From Giesbergeria sp. (lineage in GTDB: Bacteria > Pseudomonadota > Gammaproteobacteria > Burkholderiales > Burkholderiaceae_C): 12,281 nucleotides of DNA. The translations under genes were made by a program, and so were the position numbers. The stretch is taken from the NCBI GenBank assembly GCA_017987055.1, contig JAGNUJ010000024.1, positions 4,737 to 17,017 on the forward strand. The letters run 5' to 3'. Under the pieces are notes generated by a model. The model was not told the DNA's origin. It did not search any database and saw only the letters and a program-made list of their open reading frames with translations. Shown in pieces: positions 1-6,639 of this stretch. Positions within the stretch are counted from its first letter, which is position 1, and every line of letters starts with the position of its first letter.

Positions 1-941
1 TCCAGCAGCAAACTCACGCGCGCTTTGACGGGGCTTAGCCCCTGCGCGTCGGGCAGCGTGGCGCTAGGGCGCGGCAACATCTGCCCCAGCGGGCAGCGCG
101 TAGCGACCCGCACCGCCACCCCGCTGGCCTGCGCCCGCTCCAGCGCGTCTTGCAGGGCGTAGTGCAACGTGCCGTTGCCGGTAGCGGCGACCACCAAACC
201 CTGCGCGCCGCTCAATACCAGCGCATCGACCACGGCGGCGCTGGCCCCGGCGTAGTTCATCACGATGTCCACCCGTGGCCATAGCGCGCCATTGACTATG
301 TTTTTCATAGCTACTAGCGCACGCCCTGATTGGGCTAGTGGCCAATTTTGTGCTAAACGCACCTTTCCTTCCTCCACCCAGCCCAACGGCCCGGTGTCGC
401 CCGAACTGAAAGCATTCAGCCGGTAGGGATGCGCTTTGAACACCTCGCGCGCGCCGTGGACTTCGCCGGCGCAGACCACCAGCACGCCGCACGCTCCCGG
501 TGCCGTCGCCACGGCAGCGGCATCGCGCAGGTTTTGCGGCCCATCGGGCGCCAAGGCGGTGGCGGGACGCATAGCGCAGGTCAGCACAACGGGTTTGTGT
601 ACGCACTCCGCTGCCAGCACGCAATGCAAAAACCAAGCGGTTTCTTCCAGCGTATCGGTACCGTGGGTGATGACGATGCCGCCGACTGCAGGATTGGCCA
701 AATGCTGCTGACAGCACTGCGCCAGCGCAGTCCACACGGCAAAGTCCATGTCCTTACTGTCAATTTGCGCAACCTGCTCCAACAGCCACGGCTCGCCACC
801 ATCAGGCGCACTCGACGAACCCTGCCACAGCGCCTGCACCGACAACTGGGCGGCGGTATAGCCCACGTTGTCGCCAGCCACCGCTGCCGTGCCAGCAATC
901 GTCCCGCCGGTGCCCAGCAGCACCCATTTTTTTGTCTCCAC
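1..941 (-). CDS. L-asparaginase family protein (C-terminus cut by window edge)
   Basis: This enzyme hydrolyses L-asparagine to aspartate and ammonia. The visible 313 residues show the first catalytic motif GTGGTIAGT (nucleophile Thr14), Tyr28 in the flexible lid, HGTDTLEET (His93 to Thr97, with catalytic Thr95 and Asp96), AMRPATALAPDGPQNL, and a Lys169 in REVFK that aligns with the catalytic lysine of E. coli AnsB. The C-terminal SPVKARVSLLL matches the end of the family, so only about 10-25 residues are missing. I chose the GTG start at 941 because GGAGG (947-951) sits 5 nt upstream and the catalytic motif follows at once. There is no signal peptide, so the protein is probably cytoplasmic although its sequence resembles periplasmic type II enzymes. 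It lies downstream of a strong terminator, so it needs its own promoter; a weak candidate (TTGCCC, 16-nt gap, CTTAAT) lies just upstream. Residues about 197-212 are encoded by a copy of the dispersed 49-bp repeat. Confidence 0.9.
   Translation of the reverse strand, partial: METKKWVLLGTGGTIAGTAAVAGDNVGYTAAQLSVQALWQGSSSAPDGGEPWLLEQVAQIDSKDMDFAVWTALAQCCQQHLANPAVGGIVITHGTDTLEETAWFLHCVLAAECVHKPVVLTCAMRPATALAPDGPQNLRDAAAVATAPGACGVLVVCAGEVHGAREVFKAHPYRLNAFSSGDTGPLGWVEEGKVRLAQNWPLAQSGRALVAMKNIVNGALWPRVDIVMNYAGASAAVVDALVLSGAQGLVVAATGNGTLHYALQDALERAQASGVAVRVATRCPLGQMLPRPSATLPDAQGLSPVKARVSLLL
306..354 (+). repeat. 49-bp dispersed repeat, copy A (inside asparaginase gene)
   Basis: Left arm CATAGCTACTAGCGC, an 11-nt spacer, then a right arm beginning GGGCTAGTGGCC and ending TTTTGTGCT. 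It matches the intergenic copies B and E in arms, spacer length and total length. It lies antisense to the gene and is read through in frame, encoding residues about 197-212 of the asparaginase. That stretch falls in a variable loop after GPLGWVEEGK, where E. coli AnsB is about three residues shorter. Confidence 0.85.
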
Positions 942-946
942 GCCCA

Positions 947-951
947 CCTCC
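947..951 (-). promoter_or_regulatory. Ribosome binding site of the asparaginase gene
   Basis: GGAGG on the minus strand, 5 nt before the GTG codon at 941-939. It is the best Shine-Dalgarno match in the window and decides the GTG start, because no ATG lies in a suitable place in this frame. A second in-frame GTG two codons upstream overlaps the site and is therefore unlikely. Confidence 0.7.
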
Positions 952-984
952 AACAATTAAGCAAAACAGAAAACTGTGGGCAAC

Positions 985-1019
985 AAAAAACCCGCTGTAT
1001 TGCTACAGCGGGTTTTTTT
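985..1019 (-). terminator. Intrinsic terminator after tRNA-Lys (symmetric, possibly bidirectional)
   Basis: A perfect 9-bp stem CCCGCTGTA / TACAGCGGG (991-999 with 1004-1012) closes a TTGC tetraloop. It is flanked by six A on the left and seven T on the right. Read on the minus strand it follows the tRNA CCA end after only 3 nt and ends in a U-run, so it should release the tRNA precursor. The symmetry means it could also stop transcripts coming rightward. It separates the asparaginase from the tRNA and tol genes. Confidence 0.92.
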
Positions 1020-1022
1020 ATC

Positions 1023-1098
1023 TGGTGGGACGTGCGGGGGTCGAACCCACGACAAACGGATTAAAAGTCCGCTGCTCTACCAACTGAGCTAACGTCCC
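1023..1098 (-). tRNA. tRNA-Lys (anticodon UUU)
   Basis: A 76-nt tRNA with encoded CCA. The acceptor stem is a perfect 7 bp (GGGACGT with ACGTCCC, discriminator A). The D arm contains TAGCTCAGTTGGTAGAGCA, the anticodon loop is CTTTTAA (anticodon TTT, lysine), and the T arm is GTGGG-TTCGACC-CCCGC with one G-U pair. The anticodon decodes AAA and AAG. As an ANN-decoding tRNA it should carry t6A37, and so is a likely substrate of the TcdA-dependent conversion to ct6A encoded just upstream. In E. coli and Pseudomonas a tRNA-Lys gene also lies downstream of the tol-pal cluster, so the linkage is old. Confidence 0.97.
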
Positions 1099-1141
1099 AG
1101 ATTTTGTTAATTTGCATTAATGCTTATCAACAAAGATTTGA

Positions 1142-1147
1142 ATTATA
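1142..1147 (-). promoter_or_regulatory. Probable -10 box of the tRNA-Lys promoter
   Basis: An exact TATAAT on the minus strand lies in the AT-rich gap between the tcdA stop and the tRNA. It predicts a start near 1135 and a leader of about 37 nt. No good -35 hexamer is visible at 16-18 nt, where it would fall in the last codons of tcdA. The call therefore rests on the perfect -10, the local AT-richness and the position. Confidence 0.4.
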
Positions 1148-1165
1148 GCGCTATTTTTTAGCGTT

Positions 1166-1942
1166 TTACGACATTGTCGAAAAATTTTGCAAAATCCAGC
1201 CCGCAGCGCACTGGCCAAAAGTAGCTGTCACCGCGACCGAGGAGCCATAGCCGTGGCAATTGAGGCTGCCATCGCCCTCGACAGCGCACGATGCGTCAGG
1301 TGGTGCGACTGACTCACGGCTGAAAACACAAGCGATGCCGATCTTTCGACCCTCACGCGGGGCGTGGTGGTTTTTGCGCAAGCGATTGCGCACCTGCGCC
1401 AGCAACGGGTCATGCGTCACCGCAGCAAGGTCAGCAATATCGACTTGGTGGGCATGGCGCTTGCCGCCAGCGGCACCCACGGTAATGAACAGCGTGCCGG
1501 TCTCTCTCGCCCACTGCGCCATAGCAGTTTTGGCATGGATTTGGTCGCAAGCATCCAGCACACCATGTACATCCGGCGGCAAAATTGCCGGCCAATTGCT
1601 CGGCTCGACAAAATCTTCGATGCAATGCACTTGGCAAGCCGGATTGATCAGCGCGATGCGTTCGCGCATGGCTTGCACTTTGGCCTGACCTAGCGTGTTG
1701 TTAAGTGCATGAATTTGTCGGTTAACGTTGGATTCAGCGATGTGGTCCAAGTCAATCAAGGTTAAGCGGCCTACACCACTGCGCGCCAGCGCTTCTGCCG
1801 CCCAAGAGCCGACACCGCCTAAGCCAACGACAGTGACGTGGGCGGCACGGATTTGCGCGGCACCACGTATGCCATACAGACGCTCTAGCCCGCCAAAGCG
1901 GCGCTGTTGCTGCGCCGCTGTCTCGACTCTATCGTCTGTCAT
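1166..1942 (-). CDS. tcdA: tRNA threonylcarbamoyladenosine dehydratase TcdA
   Basis: TcdA (also called CsdL or YgdL) is a ThiF/E1-like enzyme that uses ATP to cyclise t6A to ct6A at position 37 of tRNAs reading ANN codons. The 258-residue protein has the nucleotide-binding glycine motif VVGLGGVGSWAAEALARSG at 38-56, the acidic strand LIDLDHIAESNVNRQ at 62-76 with the adenylation Arg75, and the family-specific C-terminal signature GYGSSVAVTATFGQCAAGW at 231-249. It is about ten residues shorter than E. coli TcdA, the shortfall falling at the C-terminal tail. Its ATG overlaps the cpoB stop (ATGA), so translation is probably coupled and the gene is the last of the tolB-pal-cpoB-tcdA operon. The sulfur-transfer partners CsdA and CsdE are not nearby. 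MoeB and ThiF are excluded by the C-terminal signature. Confidence 0.93.
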   Translation of the reverse strand: MTDDRVETAAQQQRRFGGLERLYGIRGAAQIRAAHVTVVGLGGVGSWAAEALARSGVGRLTLIDLDHIAESNVNRQIHALNNTLGQAKVQAMRERIALINPACQVHCIEDFVEPSNWPAILPPDVHGVLDACDQIHAKTAMAQWARETGTLFITVGAAGGKRHAHQVDIADLAAVTHDPLLAQVRNRLRKNHHAPREGRKIGIACVFSRESVAPPDASCAVEGDGSLNCHGYGSSVAVTATFGQCAAGWILQNFSTMS

Positions 1943-2730
1943 TTCAACTGTGACAAGCGCTCTTTGGCCGCCAAAGCAGCTTCAGACTGGGGATAGACCT
2001 TCAGTAAATCTTCCAGCGTTTTGCGCGCACCCTTGGTTTCTTTCAGCTCCATCTGGCAATTGGCAATCGACAACGCTGCTTCTGGCGCACGCGCATGGGC
2101 GGGCGAAGCAGTCAGTAGTGTCTTGAAATTGCGGATCGCTTCTTTGTAATCGCGGGTAGCGTACTGGGCATTGCCCAACCAAAACAGCAAAGAAGTTTGG
2201 TAGCCACTGCGCGGATACTGCTTGCTGAAACTGGTAAAAGCTGCTTTGGCTTCGGCAAATTTGCCAGAGCGAAACAGCGCTAAAGCCGCTTCAAAATCAC
2301 GCTTTTCTGCTGGCTCAACTTGAAATTCTTGCCCATCGACCGTGACCTTGAGCGGCTCAATCTGGCGCAGGCGTTCATCGACACCCTGAGAAATATCTTT
2401 TTGCCGACTTTGCAGCTCGCTTACATCGCGTCTCAACTGCTCATTTTGGCCGTGCAGTTTGGCAGTTTCAGCGCGCAGTGCCTCGATTTGGGTTTGTAAT
2501 TCCAATAGGCTGCGACGCAGCTGGGTAGTGTCATCGCCCGAGCGGCGCAAATCATCACCTGCACGCTGGTTAGACTGCTGCAACATATCCACGCGCTGGC
2601 GCAATTCGAGAATGGCGCGGCGCGCCTCGCTGTCTTCAAACAGCGCCGCATGAGAAGTCGGCACACTGGCGCAAAAAAACGCCAGCGCACACAACGCTCT
2701 CAGGGGTGAAGCAAAAGGCAGCGCAGCCAT
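1939..2730 (-). CDS. cpoB: Cell division coordinator CpoB (YbgF)
   Basis: CpoB is a periplasmic Tol-Pal partner that links outer-membrane constriction to septal peptidoglycan synthesis by PBP1B in E. coli. The 263-residue protein has a signal peptide (hydrophobic core about 10-20, likely cleavage after SHA at 28). A long heptad-rich, Glu/Arg/Gln-rich segment at about 33-125 follows, corresponding to the trimerising coiled coil. The C-terminal domain at about 144-263 holds three TPR-like repeats (DFEAALALFRSGKFAEAKAA, WLGNAQYATRDYKEAI, AALSIANCQMELKETKGA). Length and domain order match the family. The start overlaps the pal stop by one base (TGATG) and the end overlaps tcdA by four, so all three genes are probably translated in a coupled way. 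Confidence 0.94.
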   Translation of the reverse strand: MAALPFASPLRALCALAFFCASVPTSHAALFEDSEARRAILELRQRVDMLQQSNQRAGDDLRRSGDDTTQLRRSLLELQTQIEALRAETAKLHGQNEQLRRDVSELQSRQKDISQGVDERLRQIEPLKVTVDGQEFQVEPAEKRDFEAALALFRSGKFAEAKAAFTSFSKQYPRSGYQTSLLFWLGNAQYATRDYKEAIRNFKTLLTASPAHARAPEAALSIANCQMELKETKGARKTLEDLLKVYPQSEAALAAKERLSQLK

Positions 2731-3269
2731 CAGCGGTACGACAGCTCAACGCGGCGGTTCTGCGCGTAAGCGTCTTCGGTGTATCCAGCTACGGCAGGCT
2801 TTTCTTTGCCAAAGCTCACCGCCTCAATTTGTGTACTGGGCACACCCAACAAGCCCAAGGCGCGGCTGACAGCCTCAGCGCGTTTTTGCCCCAAAGCAAG
2901 GTTGTATTCGCGCCCACCACGCTCGTCGGTGTGGCCTTCCAGCATCACCTTGCGGGCGGGGTTGGTTTTAATAAAGCGCGCGTGCGACTCAATCACGGCT
3001 TGGTAATCAGCCTTGATGATGTAGCTGTCGTAATCAAAATACAAAATGCGGCTCACATCTGCCGGGCCGGCCGCATCGCGCCCCGACTGCGACAAATCAA
3101 CACCTGCTACGCCGCTTTGGCCTGCATTGGCAGAATTAGCGCCGTTGTCTGTGGTCGAGAGCGGCGCACCGTTCTTGCCGTCAGCGGCAGCGCTATCAAG
3201 ATCAACGCCCGAACTGCAACCAGCAATAAAGGCGGTCGCCATAAGGGCAGAAGCAATACGTTTCATCAT
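2730..3269 (-). CDS. pal: Peptidoglycan-associated lipoprotein Pal
   Basis: Pal is anchored in the inner leaflet of the outer membrane, binds peptidoglycan and TolB, and draws the outer membrane inward during division. The 179-residue precursor has a lipoprotein signal with lipobox FIAGC (lipidated Cys18). A low-complexity Gly/Ala/Asp/Ser linker spans about 19-70. The OmpA-like domain is at about 74-179, with ILYFDYDSY, the peptidoglycan-binding stretch EGHTDERGGREYNLALGQKR (111-130) and terminal NRRVELSYR. Two adjacent ATG codons could start it (3269 or 3266); AGGAG upstream fits either. It sits between tolB (56-bp gap) and cpoB (1-base overlap). Confidence 0.96.
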   Translation of the reverse strand: MMKRIASALMATAFIAGCSSGVDLDSAAADGKNGAPLSTTDNGANSANAGQSGVAGVDLSQSGRDAAGPADVSRILYFDYDSYIIKADYQAVIESHARFIKTNPARKVMLEGHTDERGGREYNLALGQKRAEAVSRALGLLGVPSTQIEAVSFGKEKPAVAGYTEDAYAQNRRVELSYR

Positions 3270-3276
3270 TCAAAAA

Positions 3277-3281
3277 CTCCT
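3277..3281 (-). promoter_or_regulatory. Ribosome binding site of pal
   Basis: AGGAG on the minus strand, 7 nt upstream of the first of two tandem ATG codons. It is one of the few clear Shine-Dalgarno sites in the window. This fits the abundance of Pal compared with its operon neighbours, which begin without one. Confidence 0.65.
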
Positions 3282-3325
3282 AAGATTCAGCGGTAAAGAT
3301 AGCATTATGAAGAGCGATGAGGTGC

Positions 3326-4645
3326 TCATTGTTTCTGAAACGGCCCCCAATCGGGCTCGCGGATATCACCACTTTGACCGGCCAAACGGGCCTTAATTTT
3401 TCCGTCCAGCGTCGTGGTCATCAGCGCTTCGCGCCCTTGCTGCTGGGTGGCATACACAATCAGCCGGCTATTGGGGGCAAAACTGGGGTTTTCATCCGCA
3501 GAAGTGTCGGTAATGGCGTTGACTGCACCGCTGGTGAGATCCATCACATGCAACTTAAAGGCACCGCCCACGCGGGAGATATAGGCCAACCAGCGGCCAT
3601 CCGGACTCACACTGGGTGAGATGTTGTAGTTGCCCGTGAAAGTGACCCGCTCGGCATTGCTGCCGGCACTGGAGACTTTGTAAATTTGCGGCGCACCACC
3701 CCGGTCGCTGACGAAATAAATACTGCGGCCATCGGCGGAATACACCGGCTCGGTGTCAATACCCGCACTTTGCATCAGCCGCTTGGCGGGCCCGCCGTTG
3801 GCATCAATGGTGTAGAGCTGCGAGTTACCGTCGCGGCTCAGTGTCAGCGCCAAGCTTTGGCCATTCGGCGCCCATGCTGGCGCGCTGTTGGAACCACGGA
3901 AGTTGGCAATCAACCGGCGCCGACCCGAGGCCACATCGTGGACATACACCACCGGCTTGCGCGATTCGAAGGACACATAGGCAATTTGCGTCCCCGCCGG
4001 CGACCAGGCTGGCGAAATAATCGGTTCGGGGCTGGACAACGCGGCTTGGGCGTTTTCGCCATCAGCGTCGGCCACCCACAGGCTGTAGCGCGAGCCAGCT
4101 TTGGTGACATAAACAATGCGTGTCGAAAACACACCGCGTTCGCCGGTGAGTTTTTCGTAGACGTAATCGGCCACGCGGTGCGCCACCAAGCGCAAGTCGC
4201 CTTGGGTGATGATGTAACTTTGTCCGCCCAAGTCTTCGCCGCGCACCACGTCCCACAGGCGAAAGCGCACATCAAAGCGCCCGTCGGCCAAACGCGCAAT
4301 GCTGCCGGTAACCAGCGAATCAGCGCCTTTTTGCTTCCACAGCGCCACATCGGGACGGGATGTTTCATCCAACTCTGCCCCCAACGCATCGACAGCGCGA
4401 AACTGGCCGCTGCGCTCCAAGTCAGCCTGCACGATGCTGCTGATTTTTTGCGGCGACTGCGCCTCGCCCCGAAACGGCGCCAAAGCGATGGGCAATTGCG
4501 TCAGTCCGACGCCGGACACTTCAACGCGAAACTGCGCCAGCGCAGGCACGGCAGACGATGCCATCAAAGCGGCAATGGCATGGCGACGGGAAAGGTGCGG
4601 CATGGCCGCTGCGAGTGGTGTCATAGGGAGTCGGTGGGTGTTCAT
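3326..4645 (-). CDS. tolB: Tol-Pal system periplasmic protein TolB
   Basis: TolB is the periplasmic shuttle that binds Pal and is displaced by TolA. From the ATG at 4645 the protein has 439 residues. It has an N-terminal alpha/beta domain (about 40-170) and a C-terminal six-bladed propeller with PD40 repeats such as [64 protein letters not shown] and [15 protein letters not shown]. The signal peptide is long and has a twin-arginine-like [10 protein letters not shown] followed by cleavage near ALA-QF (about residue 37). The start is uncertain: no Shine-Dalgarno precedes the ATGs at 4645, 4624 or 4603, and a TTG at 4681 is also in frame. I prefer 4645; 4624 gives 432 residues, close to the E. 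coli length of 430. It heads the operon with pal, cpoB and tcdA. tolQ, tolR and tolA are absent upstream, where a divergent gene lies. Confidence 0.95.
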   Translation of the reverse strand: MNTHRLPMTPLAAAMPHLSRRHAIAALMASSAVPALAQFRVEVSGVGLTQLPIALAPFRGEAQSPQKISSIVQADLERSGQFRAVDALGAELDETSRPDVALWKQKGADSLVTGSIARLADGRFDVRFRLWDVVRGEDLGGQSYIITQGDLRLVAHRVADYVYEKLTGERGVFSTRIVYVTKAGSRYSLWVADADGENAQAALSSPEPIISPAWSPAGTQIAYVSFESRKPVVYVHDVASGRRRLIANFRGSNSAPAWAPNGQSLALTLSRDGNSQLYTIDANGGPAKRLMQSAGIDTEPVYSADGRSIYFVSDRGGAPQIYKVSSAGSNAERVTFTGNYNISPSVSPDGRWLAYISRVGGAFKLHVMDLTSGAVNAITDTSADENPSFAPNSRLIVYATQQQGREALMTTTLDGKIKARLAGQSGDIREPDWGPFQKQ

Positions 4646-4698
4646 TCGCAGAAAAAGCACCGGACGATGGCCGGATATCAACCCGTGATGTTACACAC

Positions 4699-4724
4699 TG
4701 ACAAACACTGCCCATGTGACAAAC
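4699..4724. promoter_or_regulatory. Direct repeat TGACAAAC x2 in the tolB/msbA divergent region
   Basis: TGACAAAC occurs at 4699-4706 and again at 4717-4724, an 18-bp period. On the minus strand each copy reads GTTTGTCA and contains TTGTCA, a fair -35 for tolB (the one nearer to tolB lies 18 nt from TGATAT, a weak -10). The pair may be a promoter element or a binding site for a regulator shared by the two divergent genes. Only the repeat itself is certain; the function is inferred. Confidence 0.3.
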
Positions 4725-4746
4725 TGTTGAAAATTAGCGCCCATCC

Positions 4747-4752
4747 TAGAAT
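4747..4752 (+). promoter_or_regulatory. Possible -10 box of msbA
   Basis: TAGAAT ends 9 nt before the msbA ATG. TTGAAA lies upstream but only 14 nt away, too close for a normal promoter. If the -10 is real the transcript would begin about 2-3 nt before the ATG and be nearly leaderless, which would fit the absence of a Shine-Dalgarno (the bases before the ATG are TCGCCCTCC). Confidence 0.22.
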
Positions 4753-4761
4753 TCGCCCTCC

Positions 4762-6561
4762 ATGCAAGCATCTGAATCGGGCGCACCGCCTTTGTCCCCT
4801 CCCACTCCCCCACCTGCAGCCCCACCCGAGCGCCTGTTGCTGCGGCTGCGCCGGCTGTCGGTTTATTTTGGCAACCAGCGCTTGGCGTGGACGATAGCGG
4901 TGCTCGCCACGCTGATTGGCGCTGCCACCGAGCCTTTGATCCCCGCGCTGCTGCAGCCGCTGCTAGACCGTGGCTTTACCGATGGCTCGCTGCCGCTGTG
5001 GGCGGTGCCGGTCGCCATCATGGGCGTGTTTTTGGTACGCGGCTTTGCACTGTTTGTCGGCCAATATGCGCTGGCACGGATTGCCAATGAGGGCATGTTG
5101 GTCTTGCGCCAAGCGCTGTTTGCGCGCTTGTTGGCGGCAGACATGGGCTTGTTTGCGCGCCAATCGGCCAGCACCTTGTCCAACACCGTGGTCTATGAAG
5201 TGCAAACCGGCGCCACGCTGCTGGTGCAAGCGCTGCTAGGGCTGTCGCGCGACGGCTTTACGCTGCTTGCCCTGCTGGGCTACTTGCTGTATTTGAATTG
5301 GCAGTTGACGCTGATCGTCACCGCCATCGTGCCGGGCGTGGCGTGGATCATGAAAACCCTGTCGCGCCGCCTCTACAGCCTGACCAAGCGCAGCCAAAAA
5401 TCCACCGATGACTTGGCCTATGTCGTCGAAGAAAACGTGCTGGCACACCGCATGGTGCGGCTGCACGGCGCACAAGCCGCGCAAGCCGAGCGCTTTGGCG
5501 CACTCAGCCGCAGCCTGCGCCGGCTGGCGATCAAATCCACCATCGCCTCGTCGGCGATGACGCCGCTGACCCAGTTGCTGGCGGCAGCCGCGCTATCGAC
5601 GGTGATTTGCGTTGCACTGTGGCAAGGGCGCACTGCCGCCGGTCAGCCCGATGTGACAGTGGGCGGCTTTGTCGCCTTCATCACCGCCATGCTGATGCTG
5701 ATTGCGCCGATCAAGCGCTTGGCTGACGTGGCCAACCCGATCACGCGCGGCGTAGCGGCGCTGGAGCGCGGCATGGCGCTGCTGGGCGATACGCCCGCTG
5801 AAATCGGTGGCAGCCATGCGCCTGAGCAAGTCAAAGGCGCAATCGCCCTGCAAGGGGTCAGCGTGTCGTTTTCGGCTGACCAAGCGCCGGCGCTGGACAA
5901 CATCAACCTGAGCATCCAGCCGGGTGAAATCGTCGCGCTGGTCGGCCCGTCTGGCGCGGGCAAGACCACGCTGGTCAATTTGCTGCCGCGCTTTCTTGCG
6001 CCGTCTGCCGGCCAAGTGCTGCTGGACGGCCACGCACTGCAGGAGTGGCGGCTAGACGCCTTGCGCGCGCAGTTTGCGCTGGTCAGCCAAGACGTGGTGA
6101 TGTTCAACGACAGCATTGCCGCCAACGTGGCACTGGGTGCCGAGGTGGACGTAGCCCGCGTGCAAGAGTGCTTGGCGGCCGCCAACTTGGCCGAGCACAT
6201 CGCCGCGCTGCCGCAAGGCATACACACCCTGCTCGGCCACAACGCGGCGCAGTTGTCGGGCGGTCAGCGCCAGCGGCTGGCGATTGCCCGGGCGCTGTAT
6301 AAAAACGCGCCGATTTTGATTTTGGACGAGGCCACCTCCGCCCTCGACACCGAATCCGAGCGGCTGGTGCAAGAAGCCTTGCAACGCCTGATGCGCGGGC
6401 GCACCACGCTGGTGATTGCGCACCGGCTCTCGACCATCGAACACGCCGACCGCGTGGTGGTGATGGAGCGCGGCCGCATTGCCGAGCAAGGCACCCACGC
6501 TGAACTCATGGCTTTGGATGGGCTGTACGCACGGCTGCAAAACCGCCCGCAAGCAGCTTAA
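4762..6561 (+). CDS. msbA: MsbA-type lipid A / lipid ABC transporter (fused permease-ATPase)
   Basis: This half-transporter works as a homodimer in the inner membrane; MsbA flips core-lipid A for LPS assembly. The 599 residues hold a proline-rich tail (1-22), a six-helix type IV exporter domain (about 40-330; clear hydrophobic segments at about 45-65, 80-105, 150-195 and 265-320) and an ATPase domain (about 355-595). The ATPase has Walker A GPSGAGKTT (395-403), Q-loop Gln443, signature LSGGQ (498-502), Walker B ILILDE (518-523, catalytic Glu523) and switch His554. Similarity over both domains fits MsbA best. A related multidrug or peptide exporter of the same fold cannot be fully excluded without alignment, and no lpxK neighbour supports the call. 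It is divergent from tolB and convergent with the ankyrin gene. No Shine-Dalgarno precedes the ATG. Confidence 0.88.
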   Translation: MQASESGAPPLSPPTPPPAAPPERLLLRLRRLSVYFGNQRLAWTIAVLATLIGAATEPLIPALLQPLLDRGFTDGSLPLWAVPVAIMGVFLVRGFALFVGQYALARIANEGMLVLRQALFARLLAADMGLFARQSASTLSNTVVYEVQTGATLLVQALLGLSRDGFTLLALLGYLLYLNWQLTLIVTAIVPGVAWIMKTLSRRLYSLTKRSQKSTDDLAYVVEENVLAHRMVRLHGAQAAQAERFGALSRSLRRLAIKSTIASSAMTPLTQLLAAAALSTVICVALWQGRTAAGQPDVTVGGFVAFITAMLMLIAPIKRLADVANPITRGVAALERGMALLGDTPAEIGGSHAPEQVKGAIALQGVSVSFSADQAPALDNINLSIQPGEIVALVGPSGAGKTTLVNLLPRFLAPSAGQVLLDGHALQEWRLDALRAQFALVSQDVVMFNDSIAANVALGAEVDVARVQECLAAANLAEHIAALPQGIHTLLGHNAAQLSGGQRQRLAIARALYKNAPILILDEATSALDTESERLVQEALQRLMRGRTTLVIAHRLSTIEHADRVVVMERGRIAEQGTHAELMALDGLYARLQNRPQAA

Positions 6562-6586
6562 AAAGGCAACTTAACCGGGAAAATTA

Positions 6587-6635
6587 AGCATCAAATTGGC
6601 CTCTAGCCCTTTGTTTATAAGCGCTAGCAGCTATC
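6587..6635 (-). repeat. 49-bp dispersed repeat, copy B (between msbA and the ankyrin gene)
   Basis: On the minus strand it reads GATAGCTGCTAGCGC, an 11-nt spacer, then GGGCTAGAGGCC and AATTTGATGCT. It fills most of the 78-bp gap between two converging genes. The inner arms CTAGC and GCTAG can pair into an imperfect hairpin around the spacer. On the plus strand the element is followed by TTTTT, so this copy might help end msbA transcription; no other terminator is visible in the gap. Confidence 0.93.
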
Positions 6636-6639
6636 ATTT

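Noticed and set aside
31..43. Near-palindrome GGGGCTTAGCCCC at the left edge
   Set aside because: It lies in the asparaginase coding sequence, encodes the conserved LSPVKAR region, and is not followed by a T-run.
429..1064. A 211-codon plus-strand open frame crossing the asparaginase start, terminator and tRNA
   Set aside because: It runs through an RNA gene and a terminator, and overlaps a clear asparaginase frame on the other strand.
1149..1163. Small inverted repeat CGCTA / TAGCG after the tcdA stop
   Set aside because: A 5-bp stem with no U-run in the gene direction, overlapping the -10 to -35 spacer of the tRNA promoter; too weak to call a terminator.
1883..1891. CTCTAGCCC in tcdA, resembling part of the dispersed repeat
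   Set aside because: Only nine bases match and there is no left arm at the expected spacing, so chance is sufficient.
3686..4897. A 403-codon open frame on the plus strand opposite tolB
   Set aside because: It is antisense to a complete, motif-rich tolB, has no recognisable domain and a His/Arg/Gln-rich composition typical of the reverse strand of high-GC genes.
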